Assembly: GCF_014224355.1 (NCBI RefSeq)
Contig: NZ_VNWP01000007.1
Coordinates: forward strand, 62,001-126,000
Length of the DNA stretch: 64,000 nucleotides
Direction: 5' to 3'
Source of the DNA: Synechococcus sp. BSA11S
GTDB lineage: Bacteria; Cyanobacteriota; Cyanobacteriia; PCC-6307; Cyanobiaceae
Positions 1-8,453 of this stretch are shown here, piece after piece (the first letter of the stretch is position 1; every line of letters begins with the position of its first letter). The notes under the pieces are model-generated. The model was given only the letters and a program-made list of their open reading frames with translations, was not told where the DNA came from and did no database searches. Both the position numbers and the translations under genes were made by a program.

Positions 1-967
1 GAAGGCGCCCTACATCGAAGACGTGAACCGCGTCGGCGAGTTTGATGTGGCGATCCTGGGGGTGCCCCACGATTCCGGCACCACCTACCGCCCCGGTACC
101 CGCTTCGGGCCCCAGGGCATCCGCCGCATTTCCGCCCTCTACACCCCCTACAACTACGAGATGGGGGTGGACCTGCGCGAGTCGATCAAGCTCTGCGACG
201 TCGGCGACATCTTCACGATTCCCGCCAACAACGAGAAGAGTTTCGATCAGATCTCCAAGGGCGTGGCGCATGTGTTCGCCAGTGGAGCTTTCCCGATCAT
301 CCTCGGTGGCGATCATTCGATCGGCTTCCCCACCGTGCGTGGCGTCTGCCGCCACCTGGGCGACAAGAAGGTGGGGATCATCCACTTCGATCGCCACGTC
401 GACACCCAGGAGATCGACCTCGACGAGCGCATGCACACCTGTCCCTGGTTCCATGCCACCAACATGGCCAATGCACCCGCACCGAACCTGGTGCAGCTGG
501 GGATCGGCGGCTGGCAGGTGCCGCGCGAGGGGGTGAAGGTCTGCCGGGAGCGGGGCACCAATGTGCTCACCGTGACCGACATCTGCGACATGGGCCTGGA
601 GGCGGCGGCCCAGTTCGCGATCGAGCGCGCCACCGATGGCACCGACTGCGTCTACATCTCCTTCGACATCGACTGCATCGACGCCGGCTTCGTGCCCGGC
701 ACAGGCTGGCCCGAGCCCGGGGGCCTGCTGCCCCGGGAGGCGCTGAAGCTGCTGGAGCTGATCGTGCGCAACGTGCCGGTCTGTGGCCTGGAGGTGGTGG
801 AGGTGTCGCCGCCCTACGACATCAGCGACATGACTTCGCTGATGGCCACCCGGGTGATCTGCGACACCATGGCCCACCTGGTGGTGAGCGGCCAGCTGCC
901 CCGCAAGGGGAAGCCCGCCTGGTTGCATGAGGCCTGCAACATGGCCGTCGATCAGGCCTGGAGGTGA
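1..967 (+). CDS. gdmH: Nickel-dependent guanidine hydrolase GdmH (ureohydrolase family), 5' end cut by the window
   Basis: Ureohydrolase (arginase/agmatinase) fold enzyme. The frame is open from base 2, so the GTG at 23 is probably internal and the N-terminus lies outside the window; about 321 codons are visible against roughly 390 residues in Synechocystis Sll1077. Metal-ligand motifs are visible: GGDHS, then DRHVD in place of the usual DAHxD, then SFDIDCID followed by PGTGWPEPGG. The next genes are HypA- and HypB-like nickel chaperones and a nitrate/taurine-type ABC importer, the order known around Sll1077, which was shown to be a Ni-dependent guanidine hydrolase making urea and ammonia. 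Function is therefore assigned by family plus context. Agmatinase is the alternative, but a separate, more typical SpeB lies at 25795-26721 beside spermidine synthase. Confidence 0.85.
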   Translation, partial: KAPYIEDVNRVGEFDVAILGVPHDSGTTYRPGTRFGPQGIRRISALYTPYNYEMGVDLRESIKLCDVGDIFTIPANNEKSFDQISKGVAHVFASGAFPIILGGDHSIGFPTVRGVCRHLGDKKVGIIHFDRHVDTQEIDLDERMHTCPWFHATNMANAPAPNLVQLGIGGWQVPREGVKVCRERGTNVLTVTDICDMGLEAAAQFAIERATDGTDCVYISFDIDCIDAGFVPGTGWPEPGGLLPREALKLLELIVRNVPVCGLEVVEVSPPYDISDMTSLMATRVICDTMAHLVVSGQLPRKGKPAWLHEACNMAVDQAWR

Positions 968-970
968 GCC

Positions 971-1363
971 ATGCATGAGGTCGACATGACCAAATGCCTG
1001 CTGCTCTCCCTGCAGGAGTGGAAGCAAGGGCATGAACCCCATACCCCCGTGGTTGAGGCCGTGCATCTGCAGGTGGGCGACTTCACCTGCGTGGAACCGG
1101 AGGCATTGCGATTCACCTTCGCCGCCGCCGTGCAGGGCACCTGGCTCGACGGCGCGACCCTCCAGATCGACACCGTGCCTCTGCGCGCCCGCTGCCTGGC
1201 CTGCTCAACCGTTTACGCCCCTGATCCGGAGCAGGCCTACCGCTCCCCCTGCTGCGATCGGCCCATGGAGGAGATCGTCAGCGGACGTGAGCTGCGCATC
1301 CGCACCGTCGACTACAGCCTGCCGGCTCAGGCCTCCGCTTCCGCCGCCCTTCCCTCGCGCTGA
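971..1363 (+). CDS. hypA: HypA-like nickel metallochaperone of the guanidine hydrolase operon
   Basis: 130 residues. The protein starts Met-His-Glu-Val, the N-terminal nickel site of HypA, and carries a zinc site of the form CLAC followed by SPCCDRP about 15 residues on. Classical HypA usually has two CxxC pairs; here the second pair is a CC dipeptide. A strong Shine-Dalgarno (GGAGG at 959-963, inside the end of the hydrolase gene) supports the ATG at 971. No hydrogenase genes are visible nearby, so it most likely serves the hydrolase rather than a NiFe hydrogenase (inference from context). Confidence 0.85.
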   Translation: MHEVDMTKCLLLSLQEWKQGHEPHTPVVEAVHLQVGDFTCVEPEALRFTFAAAVQGTWLDGATLQIDTVPLRARCLACSTVYAPDPEQAYRSPCCDRPMEEIVSGRELRIRTVDYSLPAQASASAALPSR

Positions 1364-1367
1364 TCCC

Positions 1368-2072
1368 ATGCACATGCCTCTTCAGGACACGCTCGGCCTC
1401 AACCTGATGGCTGCCAATCAGCACCAGGCCGAGCACAACCGCGAGCACTTCGGCGCCTGGAATCTGCTCTGCCTCAACGTGATGAGCAGTCCCGGTGCCG
1501 GCAAGACCTCCCTGCTGGAGGTCACGATCACGGCGCTGGCTCCCCAGCTGGAGATGGCTGTGCTGGAGGGCGACATGACCACCCAGCTCGATGCCCAGCG
1601 CCTCGCGGCGGTGGGTGTGCCGGTGGTGCCGATCACCACCGGCCGGGCCTGCCACCTCGATGCCGCGATGGTGAGCGGTGGTCTGCGTCAGCTCCAGGCC
1701 CAGCTCAATCCGGCCACGCTCGACCTGCTCTGGGTGGAGAACGTCGGCAACCTGGTCTGTCCGGCTGAATTCGAGGTGGGCGAACATCTCAAAGTGGCCC
1801 TGCTGAGCGTCACCGAGGGCGACGACAAGCCGCTCAAGTATCCGGTGATGTTCCGTGAGGCCGATTGCGTGCTGATCACCAAGGTGGATCTGCTCCCGCA
1901 TCTGCCCGTGGCGGTGGAGCGGATCGAGGAACACATCCGCGCCGTCAACCCTGAAGCCGTGGTCTTTCAGGTGTCGGCCACCAGCGGCGCTGGGCTTGAG
2001 GCCTGGCACCAGTGGTTGCTCTCCACCACCCGGGAGCACAACCGCCGGGCCGTGCTGGCGGAGGTGGGATGA
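1368..2072 (+). CDS. hypB: HypB-like GTPase for nickel insertion
   Basis: 234 residues of the SIMIBI GTPase family. The P-loop reads [11 protein letters not shown], the G4 motif ITKVDL, and the nickel-binding switch region [13 protein letters not shown] carries the conserved Cys-Pro. It lacks the N-terminal CxxCGC nickel site and His-rich stretch of many hydrogenase HypB proteins and begins almost directly with the GTPase domain. The ATG at 1368 follows the hypA stop by 4 bp; the stop overlaps the next start (ATGA at 2069-2072). With hypA it probably delivers nickel to the upstream hydrolase. Another Met at 1374 is a possible start. Confidence 0.88.
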   Translation: MHMPLQDTLGLNLMAANQHQAEHNREHFGAWNLLCLNVMSSPGAGKTSLLEVTITALAPQLEMAVLEGDMTTQLDAQRLAAVGVPVVPITTGRACHLDAAMVSGGLRQLQAQLNPATLDLLWVENVGNLVCPAEFEVGEHLKVALLSVTEGDDKPLKYPVMFREADCVLITKVDLLPHLPVAVERIEEHIRAVNPEAVVFQVSATSGAGLEAWHQWLLSTTREHNRRAVLAEVG

Positions 2073-3403
2073 GCGTCCGGCAGCGCAAGCTCGACCTGGA
2101 CAGCCAGGGGGTGCGCTATGCCCTGGCCAGCTTCGTGGATCTGCACGGCACCAGCAAGGCCAAGGCGGTGCCGCTCGATCATTTCGAGGCGATGCTGCTT
2201 GGCTCCGAGCTGTTCACCGGGGCCGCCCTTGATGGCGTGCCCCAGGATGTCAGCGACGACGAGGTGGCCGCCATCCCCGATCTGGCCACAGCCACCGTGC
2301 TGCCCTGGCGCCGCGACGTGGTCTGGATGGCCAGCAGCCTCCAGCTGCATGGGGAGCCCTTCGAGGCCTGCAGCCGCAACATCCTGATCCGCTCCCTCGC
2401 CGAGGCGGGCCGGATGGGATTCCGCTTCAACCTCGGCATCGAGACTGAATTCTTCGTGCTGCGCCGTGGTGACGACGGCGTTCTCAAGCCGGCCAGCGCC
2501 CGCGACAACCTTGAGAAACCCTGCTACGACCTCGCCGGCCTGCTCGACAATCTGCCCTGGCTCGATGAGCTGGTCCAGGCGATGAATGATCTGGGCTGGG
2601 GGGTGTATTCCTTCGACCATGAAGATGGCAATGGCCAGTTCGAGACCGACTTCGCCTATGCGGAGGCTCTCACCATGGCGGATCGCCTCACCTTCTTCCG
2701 GTTGATGCTCAAGGAAATCACCCACCGCCATGGGTTGATCGCCAGTTTCATGCCCAAGCCCTTCAGTGATCGCACTGGAAGCGGAGCCCACCTCAACATG
2801 TCGCTGGCGGATCCTGCCACCGGCCGCAACCTGTTCACGGGTGCCCGGCCGGGCACCATCTCCCGCCTGGCGGAGCACTTCATTGCCGGCATCCTGCGCC
2901 ATGCGCCGGCGATCTGCGCCGTGATCGCCCCCACGGTGAACAGCTACAAGCGCCTGGTGGCCCAGGGCTCGATGAGTGGCTTCACCTGGGCGCCTGTGTT
3001 CATCTGCCACGGCAACAACAACCGCACCAACATGCTGCGGATTCCATCTGCTGCCGACCGGGTGGAGTGCCGTGCGGCCGACAGTGCCTGCAACCCCTAT
3101 CTCAGCGCGGCGATGATCCTCTCGGCCGGCCTGGAAGGGATCCGGGAGGAACTTGATCCAGGCGACCCCAATCTCGTCAACGCCTACCGGCTCAGCGCCG
3201 AGCAGCGAGCCGAGCGGGGGCTGAGGGTTCTGCCGAGAACCCTCGGAGAGGCGATCGAGGCCTTTGCCGCCGATCCGCTCTCCCGCTCGGTGTTCGGTGA
3301 TGCCATGGCCGAGGCGTTCATCGCCTACAAACGTGCCGAATGGGCCGACTATCACGGCTGCGTGTCGGAGTGGGAGCTGACGCGTTACCTCGAGTTCCTC
3401 TGA
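2069..3403 (+). CDS. Type III (GlnT-like) glutamine synthetase family protein
   Basis: 444 residues with GS architecture: an N-terminal beta-grasp region with [11 protein letters not shown], then the catalytic domain with IETEFF, a Glu-rich [10 protein letters not shown] metal site, [15 protein letters not shown] and a C-terminal [14 protein letters not shown] region. This matches the GlnT / gln_synth_III branch rather than the housekeeping GlnA. Those enzymes ligate glutamate to ammonia or small amines. Start ATG 2069 has GGAGG upstream and overlaps hypB by 4 bp, so translation is probably coupled. In context it would fix the ammonia released by guanidine hydrolysis; gamma-glutamylation of an amine or guanidino compound is the alternative. 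Confidence 0.85.
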   Translation: MSVRQRKLDLDSQGVRYALASFVDLHGTSKAKAVPLDHFEAMLLGSELFTGAALDGVPQDVSDDEVAAIPDLATATVLPWRRDVVWMASSLQLHGEPFEACSRNILIRSLAEAGRMGFRFNLGIETEFFVLRRGDDGVLKPASARDNLEKPCYDLAGLLDNLPWLDELVQAMNDLGWGVYSFDHEDGNGQFETDFAYAEALTMADRLTFFRLMLKEITHRHGLIASFMPKPFSDRTGSGAHLNMSLADPATGRNLFTGARPGTISRLAEHFIAGILRHAPAICAVIAPTVNSYKRLVAQGSMSGFTWAPVFICHGNNNRTNMLRIPSAADRVECRAADSACNPYLSAAMILSAGLEGIREELDPGDPNLVNAYRLSAEQRAERGLRVLPRTLGEAIEAFAADPLSRSVFGDAMAEAFIAYKRAEWADYHGCVSEWELTRYLEFL

Positions 3404-3467
3404 GCCACCACCAAACGGTCTTCTCCCGCGCTTTGCTGCTTTGCCGCTTTTCTTTGCCGATCAACCG

Positions 3468-4547
3468 ATGACCTCCAATCAGCGCCCTGACCCCGCCTCC
3501 ACCGTCTCCTCGTCGAGCTCCGCTTCCCGCCCGCACCAGCAGACGCTCTCCCTGCGCAGGCCGCACCGTCTGCTCAGTTTCGGTCTGCTGGCGCTGCTCG
3601 CTGGGAGCCTGCTCGCCAGCTGCCAGAGCCCACAGCAGACGGAGGCGTCTCCAGTGCGGATCGGCTACAGCGCCTGGCCGGGTTGGATTCCCTGGAAGGT
3701 CACCGAGGAGAAGGGGTTGTTCGAGGCCGCCGGCGTGCCCGTGACCCTGCAGTGGTTCGATGGCTACCTGGATTCGATCAACGCCCTCAATGCCGGGCAG
3801 CTTGATTGCAACAGCCAGACCCTCAACGACACGATCAGTTCGATCGCAGGGGGCGCCGACCTGCGCGTGGTGCTCACCAACGACAACTCCACCGGCAATG
3901 ACCAGATCATTGCCGCCGAGGACATCACGGATGTGCCCCAGCTCAAGGGCCGCACGGTGGCCGCTGAGGAAGGCACCGTTGATCACTATCTGCTGCTGCT
4001 GGGTCTTGAGAAGGCGGGCCTCACGCCCGACGACATCAAGTTCGTGCCCCTGGAGACAGGCGCAGCTGCAGCGGCGTTCGTGGCCGAGAAGGTGGATGCC
4101 GTCGGTGTGTTCGCCCCCTTCACCACCCAGGCGCTCAAGCGGACCGGCAGCACCACCCTGTTCTCCTCCAAGGACTTCCCCGGCGCGATCAGTGATCACC
4201 TGGTCTGCCGCACGGAGTTCGTGGAGAAGAATCCCGAGCAGCTGCAGAAGGTGGTGAATGCCTGGTTCGCCACCCTCAAGGAGATCAAGTCGAACCCGGG
4301 CCCCAGCCTCACGATCCTGGCGGCCCGCGCTGGGGTGAGCGAGGCCGAATACAAGGACTACGACGCCGGCACCACGATCTTCACGCTCAAGCAGAACCGT
4401 GAGGCGCTCAAGCCGGGCACCACCATGGCTTCGCTGCCCTTTGCCGCCGGGGAGATCAGCAACTTCCTTCAGGAGGTGGGGCTGGCCGAGACACCGCCGG
4501 ATCTCACCAAGCTCTTTGACTCCCGCTTCGTCGACGCAGCCCCCTGA
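3468..4547 (+). CDS. ABC transporter substrate-binding lipoprotein (nitrate/taurine/guanidine type)
   Basis: 359 residues. A long, Ser-rich N-region is followed by a hydrophobic segment and the lipobox LLASC (Cys about residue 52), so it is predicted to be lipid-anchored outside the plasma membrane. The mature part opens with VRIGYSAWPGWIPWKVTEEK, typical of the NMT1/SsuA/TauA group. A TTG at 3441 could also start it; ATG 3468 is preferred. It precedes a matching permease and ATPase and follows the guanidine hydrolase and its chaperones, as in Synechocystis sll1080-1082, so guanidine or a guanidino compound is the likely substrate (inference). Confidence 0.85.
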   Translation: MTSNQRPDPASTVSSSSSASRPHQQTLSLRRPHRLLSFGLLALLAGSLLASCQSPQQTEASPVRIGYSAWPGWIPWKVTEEKGLFEAAGVPVTLQWFDGYLDSINALNAGQLDCNSQTLNDTISSIAGGADLRVVLTNDNSTGNDQIIAAEDITDVPQLKGRTVAAEEGTVDHYLLLLGLEKAGLTPDDIKFVPLETGAAAAAFVAEKVDAVGVFAPFTTQALKRTGSTTLFSSKDFPGAISDHLVCRTEFVEKNPEQLQKVVNAWFATLKEIKSNPGPSLTILAARAGVSEAEYKDYDAGTTIFTLKQNREALKPGTTMASLPFAAGEISNFLQEVGLAETPPDLTKLFDSRFVDAAP

Positions 4548-4556
4548 GCCCCCACC

Positions 4557-5333
4557 ATGCGTTCCTCCTCCTCCCTGGCCGGGGCCCTGCGTAATCCCTG
4601 GGTGCTCGGCCCGGTCGGGATCGCCTCGGTGCTGCTGATCTGGTCATTGATCAGCCTCAGCGGCACGGTCGATCCTCTCTTTCTGCCCAGCCCTCCGGCG
4701 GTCTGGCAGGCGGCCGCCGACCAGTTCCATGGGGGAATCCTGGTCACTGACGCGATCGCCAGCATTCAGCGGGTGTTCCTCGGCTTCGCCCTCTCGGCGG
4801 CCCTGGCCCTGCCCCTGGGGATCGCCATGGGCAGCAACCCGCTGATCTGCCGCCTGCTGGAGCCCCTGCTGGGCCTGATCCGCTACATGCCAGCCCCGGC
4901 CTTCATTCCCCTGCTGATCATCTACTTCGGCCTGGGGGAGTTGCCCAAGGTGCTGCTGATCTTCATCGGCACCTTTTTCTTCAACACGCTGATGATCATG
5001 GATGCGGTCAAATTCGTCCCCCAGGAGTTGCTGGAAACAGCCCTCACGCTCGGGGGGCGTGGGCTGCCGATTCTCACCCGCGTGGTGGCCCCGTACATCG
5101 CTCCCCAGGTGATCGATGCCTACCGCATCAACATGGCCTCAGCCTGGAATCTGGTGATCGTGGCGGAGCTGGTGGCCGCCAATGAGGGGTTGGGCAAGCG
5201 CATCAGCCTTGCCCAGCGCTTCCTGCGTACCGATGAGATCTTCGTCGGTTTGATCGTGATCGGCCTGATCGGCCTGCTGATTGATCTGGGCTTCCGCGCT
5301 TTGCTGCGCCGCAGTTGTCGCTGGGCCAGCTGA
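4557..5333 (+). CDS. ABC transporter permease, taurine/nitrate/guanidine family
   Basis: 258 residues, about six membrane segments, BPD_transp_1 family. The cytoplasmic coupling region reads ETALTLGGRGLPILTRVV, corresponding to the EAA loop that contacts the ATPase. It starts 9 bp after the substrate-binding protein and ends 1 bp before the ATPase start, so the three are clearly co-transcribed. It forms the membrane channel of the importer; substrate follows from the operon only. Confidence 0.87.
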   Translation: MRSSSSLAGALRNPWVLGPVGIASVLLIWSLISLSGTVDPLFLPSPPAVWQAAADQFHGGILVTDAIASIQRVFLGFALSAALALPLGIAMGSNPLICRLLEPLLGLIRYMPAPAFIPLLIIYFGLGELPKVLLIFIGTFFFNTLMIMDAVKFVPQELLETALTLGGRGLPILTRVVAPYIAPQVIDAYRINMASAWNLVIVAELVAANEGLGKRISLAQRFLRTDEIFVGLIVIGLIGLLIDLGFRALLRRSCRWAS

Positions 5334-5334
5334 G

Positions 5335-6102
5335 ATGCACCTATCCGTCAACGGCGTCAGCAAAACCTTCGGTGATGGCCGTCACGCCAAGTTGGTGCTC
5401 GACGACATCAGCTTTTCAATCAAGTCCGGTGAATTCGTGGCCCTGGTGGGCAGCTCCGGCTCGGGCAAGTCCACGGTGATGCGCCTGATCGCCGGTCTCG
5501 AACGCCCCAGCGCCGGGGTGATTGCCCTGGATGGCAAGTCGGTGGATGGGCCCGGCTCCGACCGGGGCATGGTCTTCCAGAAGTACAGCCTCTACCCCTG
5601 GATGACGGCGGCCCAGAACGTGGCCTTCGGCATGTCGCTGCAGGGGTTGCCCAGGGCCCTGGTGCGGGAGCGCACCGCCTACTTCCTGGAGGTGGTCGGC
5701 CTTCAGGATGCCGCCCGACGTCTGCCCAAGGAACTCTCCGGAGGCATGCAGCAGAGGGTGGCGATTGCCCGCGCCCTGGCCGCTGATCCCAAGGTGGTGC
5801 TGCTGGATGAACCCTTCGGGGCCCTCGACCTGCAGATCCGCGAAACGATGCAGGAGTTCCTCTACCAGCTCTGGCAGCGCTCGGGGATCACCGCTCTGCT
5901 GATCACCCACGACCTCGAGGAGGCCCTGCTGCTGGCCCAGCGGGTGCACATCATGGCGCCGAGGCCCGGGCGGATCGTGCGGACGGTGGAGGCGGACCTG
6001 GATCGCTCCAACCTGGCCCACCTCAGGGTGTCACCGCCGTTCCTGGAACTGCGCGAAGAGCTGGTCACCACCCTGCGCAACCTGGATGCTGCCGCCATCT
6101 GA
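5335..6102 (+). CDS. ABC transporter ATP-binding protein of the guanidine-type importer
   Basis: 255 residues. Walker A GSSGSGKST, Q-loop FQKYSLYPW, signature LSGGMQQR, Walker B VVLLDEPFGALD and H-loop LLITHDLEEA are all intact. The sequence resembles SsuB/TauB/NrtD ATPases. ATG 5335 lies one base after the permease stop and fits the usual N-terminus; the longer frame upstream is permease sequence. Provides the energy for the importer at 3468-5333. Confidence 0.9.
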   Translation: MHLSVNGVSKTFGDGRHAKLVLDDISFSIKSGEFVALVGSSGSGKSTVMRLIAGLERPSAGVIALDGKSVDGPGSDRGMVFQKYSLYPWMTAAQNVAFGMSLQGLPRALVRERTAYFLEVVGLQDAARRLPKELSGGMQQRVAIARALAADPKVVLLDEPFGALDLQIRETMQEFLYQLWQRSGITALLITHDLEEALLLAQRVHIMAPRPGRIVRTVEADLDRSNLAHLRVSPPFLELREELVTTLRNLDAAAI

Positions 6103-6112
6103 GGCTGGCGCC

Positions 6113-7210
6113 ATGGCCGATTCCGGGACTCCGTTCAGCCGGCGTCCGTTCCTGGAGGCCGAGCTCTACCGCTCGACAGCGGTGGCTGGACGGGAGCGGC
6201 AGCTCTACGCGCCCCGGTTCTGGCATCCGGTGGCCCCCCTGGCCAGCCTGCCGGAGGGCTCGGCGCTGGCCCTGGAGCTGCTGGATCTGCCCCTGCTGCT
6301 CTGCCATCCCCCCGGCGGTCCGCCGCGGGCCTTCATCAACCGCTGCCCCCACCGTGGGGTGGCTCTGCTTCCCCCGGCGGCGGCCGCCCAGACCTGCCGC
6401 CGCCTGGTCTGCCCATACCACGGCTGGACCTACGACCTGGACGGCCGACTGCGGGCCGCGGCCCGGGAGGGGGAGTTCACGGGAGCCTTCTCACGCCACG
6501 ACTGGCCCCTGATCGCTCTGGCCTCTGCCGTGCGCGGCTCGATGCTCTGGGTGGCGATCGGGCCCGATCCTCTGCCGCTGGAGCAGCAGCTGGATCTGGT
6601 GGAGCAGGAGCTGGGCGGGTCTCTGGAGCGGCCTCGGGTGCTGCTGGCCAGCCTGGAGAGCGAGCTGGCCTGCAACTGGAAGATCGCTCACGACAACACC
6701 CTCGACGACTACCACGTGGCCATCGCGCACCCCACCACCCTGCACCGCCAGCAGGGGCCGGTGCGTCTCTACCGCCATCGCTTCGCTGAGAACGCCAACC
6801 TGCTGGCCACGCCGGTTTCCAGCCCGGGTCGGAGCGAGCCAGCCAGAGCTACCGCCACAGCTGCGGCGACGGAGTTCCTCACCTTCGGGGCTCCGCCCTG
6901 GATCCATCTGCTCGCCTGGCCGGACGGCCGCCTGGCCCTGATCAGTTTTCCTCCCCTCGCTCAGGGCCGCTGCCGCCTGCAGGTGTGGCTGTTGGGGGAT
7001 CCGTCGCAGCGGCCCTACGGGCAGCGCTGGATCGAGGAGCTCCGCGCGTTTCTCGAGGAGGACCGGGCCCTGGTGGAGTCGGCCCAGCGGGGCTATGCCA
7101 GCGGCCTGACGCCCGGCCCGGCCCACCGGCTGGAGCGGCGGATCCTGCACCACCAGGCGCTCTATGCGCGGATCATGGAGCTGGAGCCGCCGCCACCAGC
7201 TCCTGCCTGA
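6113..7210 (+). CDS. Rieske (2Fe-2S) non-heme iron oxygenase, alpha-subunit type
   Basis: 365 residues. The N-terminal Rieske domain shows CPHRGVALL and, further on, CPYHGWTYD (both Cys-His pairs). The C-terminal catalytic domain has the iron-binding motif NTLDDYHVAIAH (Asp, two His). Such enzymes hydroxylate or N/O-demethylate small molecules using electrons from a reductase, none of which is encoded nearby. GAGG upstream supports ATG 6113; it is 10 bp after the ATPase and is the last gene of the operon. Substrate unknown; release of guanidine from N-methyl or other substituted guanidines is a context-based hypothesis. Its 3' end overlaps the convergent gene by 38 bp. Confidence 0.85.
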   Translation: MADSGTPFSRRPFLEAELYRSTAVAGRERQLYAPRFWHPVAPLASLPEGSALALELLDLPLLLCHPPGGPPRAFINRCPHRGVALLPPAAAAQTCRRLVCPYHGWTYDLDGRLRAAAREGEFTGAFSRHDWPLIALASAVRGSMLWVAIGPDPLPLEQQLDLVEQELGGSLERPRVLLASLESELACNWKIAHDNTLDDYHVAIAHPTTLHRQQGPVRLYRHRFAENANLLATPVSSPGRSEPARATATAAATEFLTFGAPPWIHLLAWPDGRLALISFPPLAQGRCRLQVWLLGDPSQRPYGQRWIEELRAFLEEDRALVESAQRGYASGLTPGPAHRLERRILHHQALYARIMELEPPPPAPA

Positions 7211-8027
7211 GCCAGGCGGCCATGGCCGTGTTGATCTGCAGCAGATCGGCCACGGGCTGGTTCGTGAAGGGAAGGGTGGGCAGGTAGCCGTCGGGGCCGA
7301 ATTCCGGGGTGAGCGTGATGTGCTCCATGCCGCGCTCTCGGGCACGATCGAGAAACAGCTGCCAGCAGGCCCGGTGGGCCGCCAGGGGCTCGGCGTGTTC
7401 GGGTGCGAACGGGTGGCCCACCTGGGGCCCCTGGGCATGCCCCACCCGGGCGTGGATGTGGTCCACCCGCTCAGCCATCGCCTGGATCGGCGCCAGATCC
7501 GGGGTCATCAGTCGCTCGCAGGCCACGCACCAGTGGCTGAGGTCGGCGGTGAGCCGCAGGTCCGGGTAGCGGCTGATCCAGTCCTGAATGCGCCAGGGGG
7601 TCGCCAGGCTGCGCGAACGGTGGGTTTCGAACGTCACCGGCGCCTGGGCCGCGGCGGCTAGCTCCAGCGCCCGATCCCAGAACCACTGTTGCTCCGCCCA
7701 GCTCCAGCTGTCGCTGCCGGTGATCACCGTGATCAGCAGCGGCTCGAGTCGGCGAGTGCGCTCCAGTTGGCCGGCCAGTTGATCCAGATGCTCTGCGGCT
7801 GTGATGGCGAGATCGGGCACGTAACCGTTGCCCGTGACCAGCTCCACGATCAGGCTGAGCTCGGCGGCTGTGAATTCAGCCATCACCGTGCCGGGATCAG
7901 CGCCTGCCAGGGCTGGATGGTCGAGGTTCGCCTCCACACCTTCGAAGCCGCTGTGGCGTGACTGGCGGATCGCCTCCTGCAGTCCCCCCTGGAATCCCCA
8001 GAGGCTGTGCAGGATCAGAGTCTGCAT
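7173..8027 (-). CDS. TIM-barrel sugar phosphate isomerase/epimerase-like protein
   Basis: 284 residues of the xylose-isomerase-like TIM barrel (AP endonuclease 2) superfamily. Features include GFEGVEANLD near the N-terminus, VTFETHRSRS, LTADLSHWC and HIHARVGHAQG, which carry the Glu, Asp and His typical of the metal site. ATG 8027 is preferred over the ATG at 8039 because GGGAGGG lies just upstream of it. Substrate unknown. It converges on the Rieske gene with a 38 bp overlap, so the two transcripts are antisense at their ends. Confidence 0.8.
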   Translation of the reverse strand: MQTLILHSLWGFQGGLQEAIRQSRHSGFEGVEANLDHPALAGADPGTVMAEFTAAELSLIVELVTGNGYVPDLAITAAEHLDQLAGQLERTRRLEPLLITVITGSDSWSWAEQQWFWDRALELAAAAQAPVTFETHRSRSLATPWRIQDWISRYPDLRLTADLSHWCVACERLMTPDLAPIQAMAERVDHIHARVGHAQGPQVGHPFAPEHAEPLAAHRACWQLFLDRARERGMEHITLTPEFGPDGYLPTLPFTNQPVADLLQINTAMAAWLRQELVAAAPAP

Positions 8028-8060
8028 GGACCCTCCCATGCGGTTGTGCTTGAAGAGGAT

Positions 8061-8258
8061 TCAGCGGCCGCTGGTGTGCTCAGGTGCTGCCGTGGTCTGC
8101 TCAGGTTCCAGAAGGTTGGGCTGGATGCCGAGGTAGACCGCCTCGCGGAACAGAGCATGGCGGGCGTCGGCATCCCCGCAGGCTCGGGCTTCGGCCATCC
8201 GTTGACGCAGGGAGAGCACCAGGGCCTGCTGGCGCGGTTCCAGGGTGGTGTGGGCCAT
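8061..8258 (-). CDS. Small conserved-looking hypothetical protein
   Basis: 65 residues from ATG 8258 (a longer frame starts at 8303). The sequence is polar with an N-terminal helix-rich half (MAHTTLEPRQQALVLSLRQR) and an acidic/Thr-rich tail. It lies 33 bp upstream of the isomerase-like gene on the same strand and probably shares its transcript. No family recognised. Confidence 0.5.
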   Translation of the reverse strand: MAHTTLEPRQQALVLSLRQRMAEARACGDADARHALFREAVYLGIQPNLLEPEQTTAAPEHTSGR

Positions 8259-8374
8259 GGCGGTCAGTCCTGCACCGGTGTTGCCCGGGCTTTGGAACTT
8301 CACTCTATCGAGCGCAGGCGAGGGTGGAAGTGAGTGAAGGCCCTGCTGGCGGGCTCTCGGTAAGGTGAGCGCGA

Positions 8375-8396
8375 GTTCGGCCTGAGAAGGCAGAAC
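8375..8396 (+). other. Hairpin in the 5' leader of the carbohydrate ABC operon
   Basis: GTTC-G-GCCT, loop GAGA, AGGC-A-GAAC: an 8 bp stem with one central G/A mismatch closed by a GNRA tetraloop, 58 bp before the ATG at 8454. A second weaker pairing (GGTGCCG with CGGCTACC) follows at about 8409-8432. Together they suggest a structured leader RNA. It matches no riboswitch class that I recognise. Confidence 0.35.
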
Positions 8397-8453
8397 CCAA
8401 CCGCCGAGGTGCCGAGAGCTCCCCGGCTACCAGGATGTTGGTGGAGGACGGGC

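Noticed and set aside
1967-3355. 462-codon open frame on the - strand opposite the glutamine synthetase
   Set aside because: Shadow of a high-GC gene: rich in His, Gly, Glu and Gln with no protein motif, while the + strand carries a complete GS.
8306-8453. Possible guanidine riboswitch (ykkC classes) in the leader of the second ABC operon
   Set aside because: No ykkC core, no paired ACGR loops of class II and no class III pseudoknot pattern. The true leader of the guanidine operon lies left of the window.
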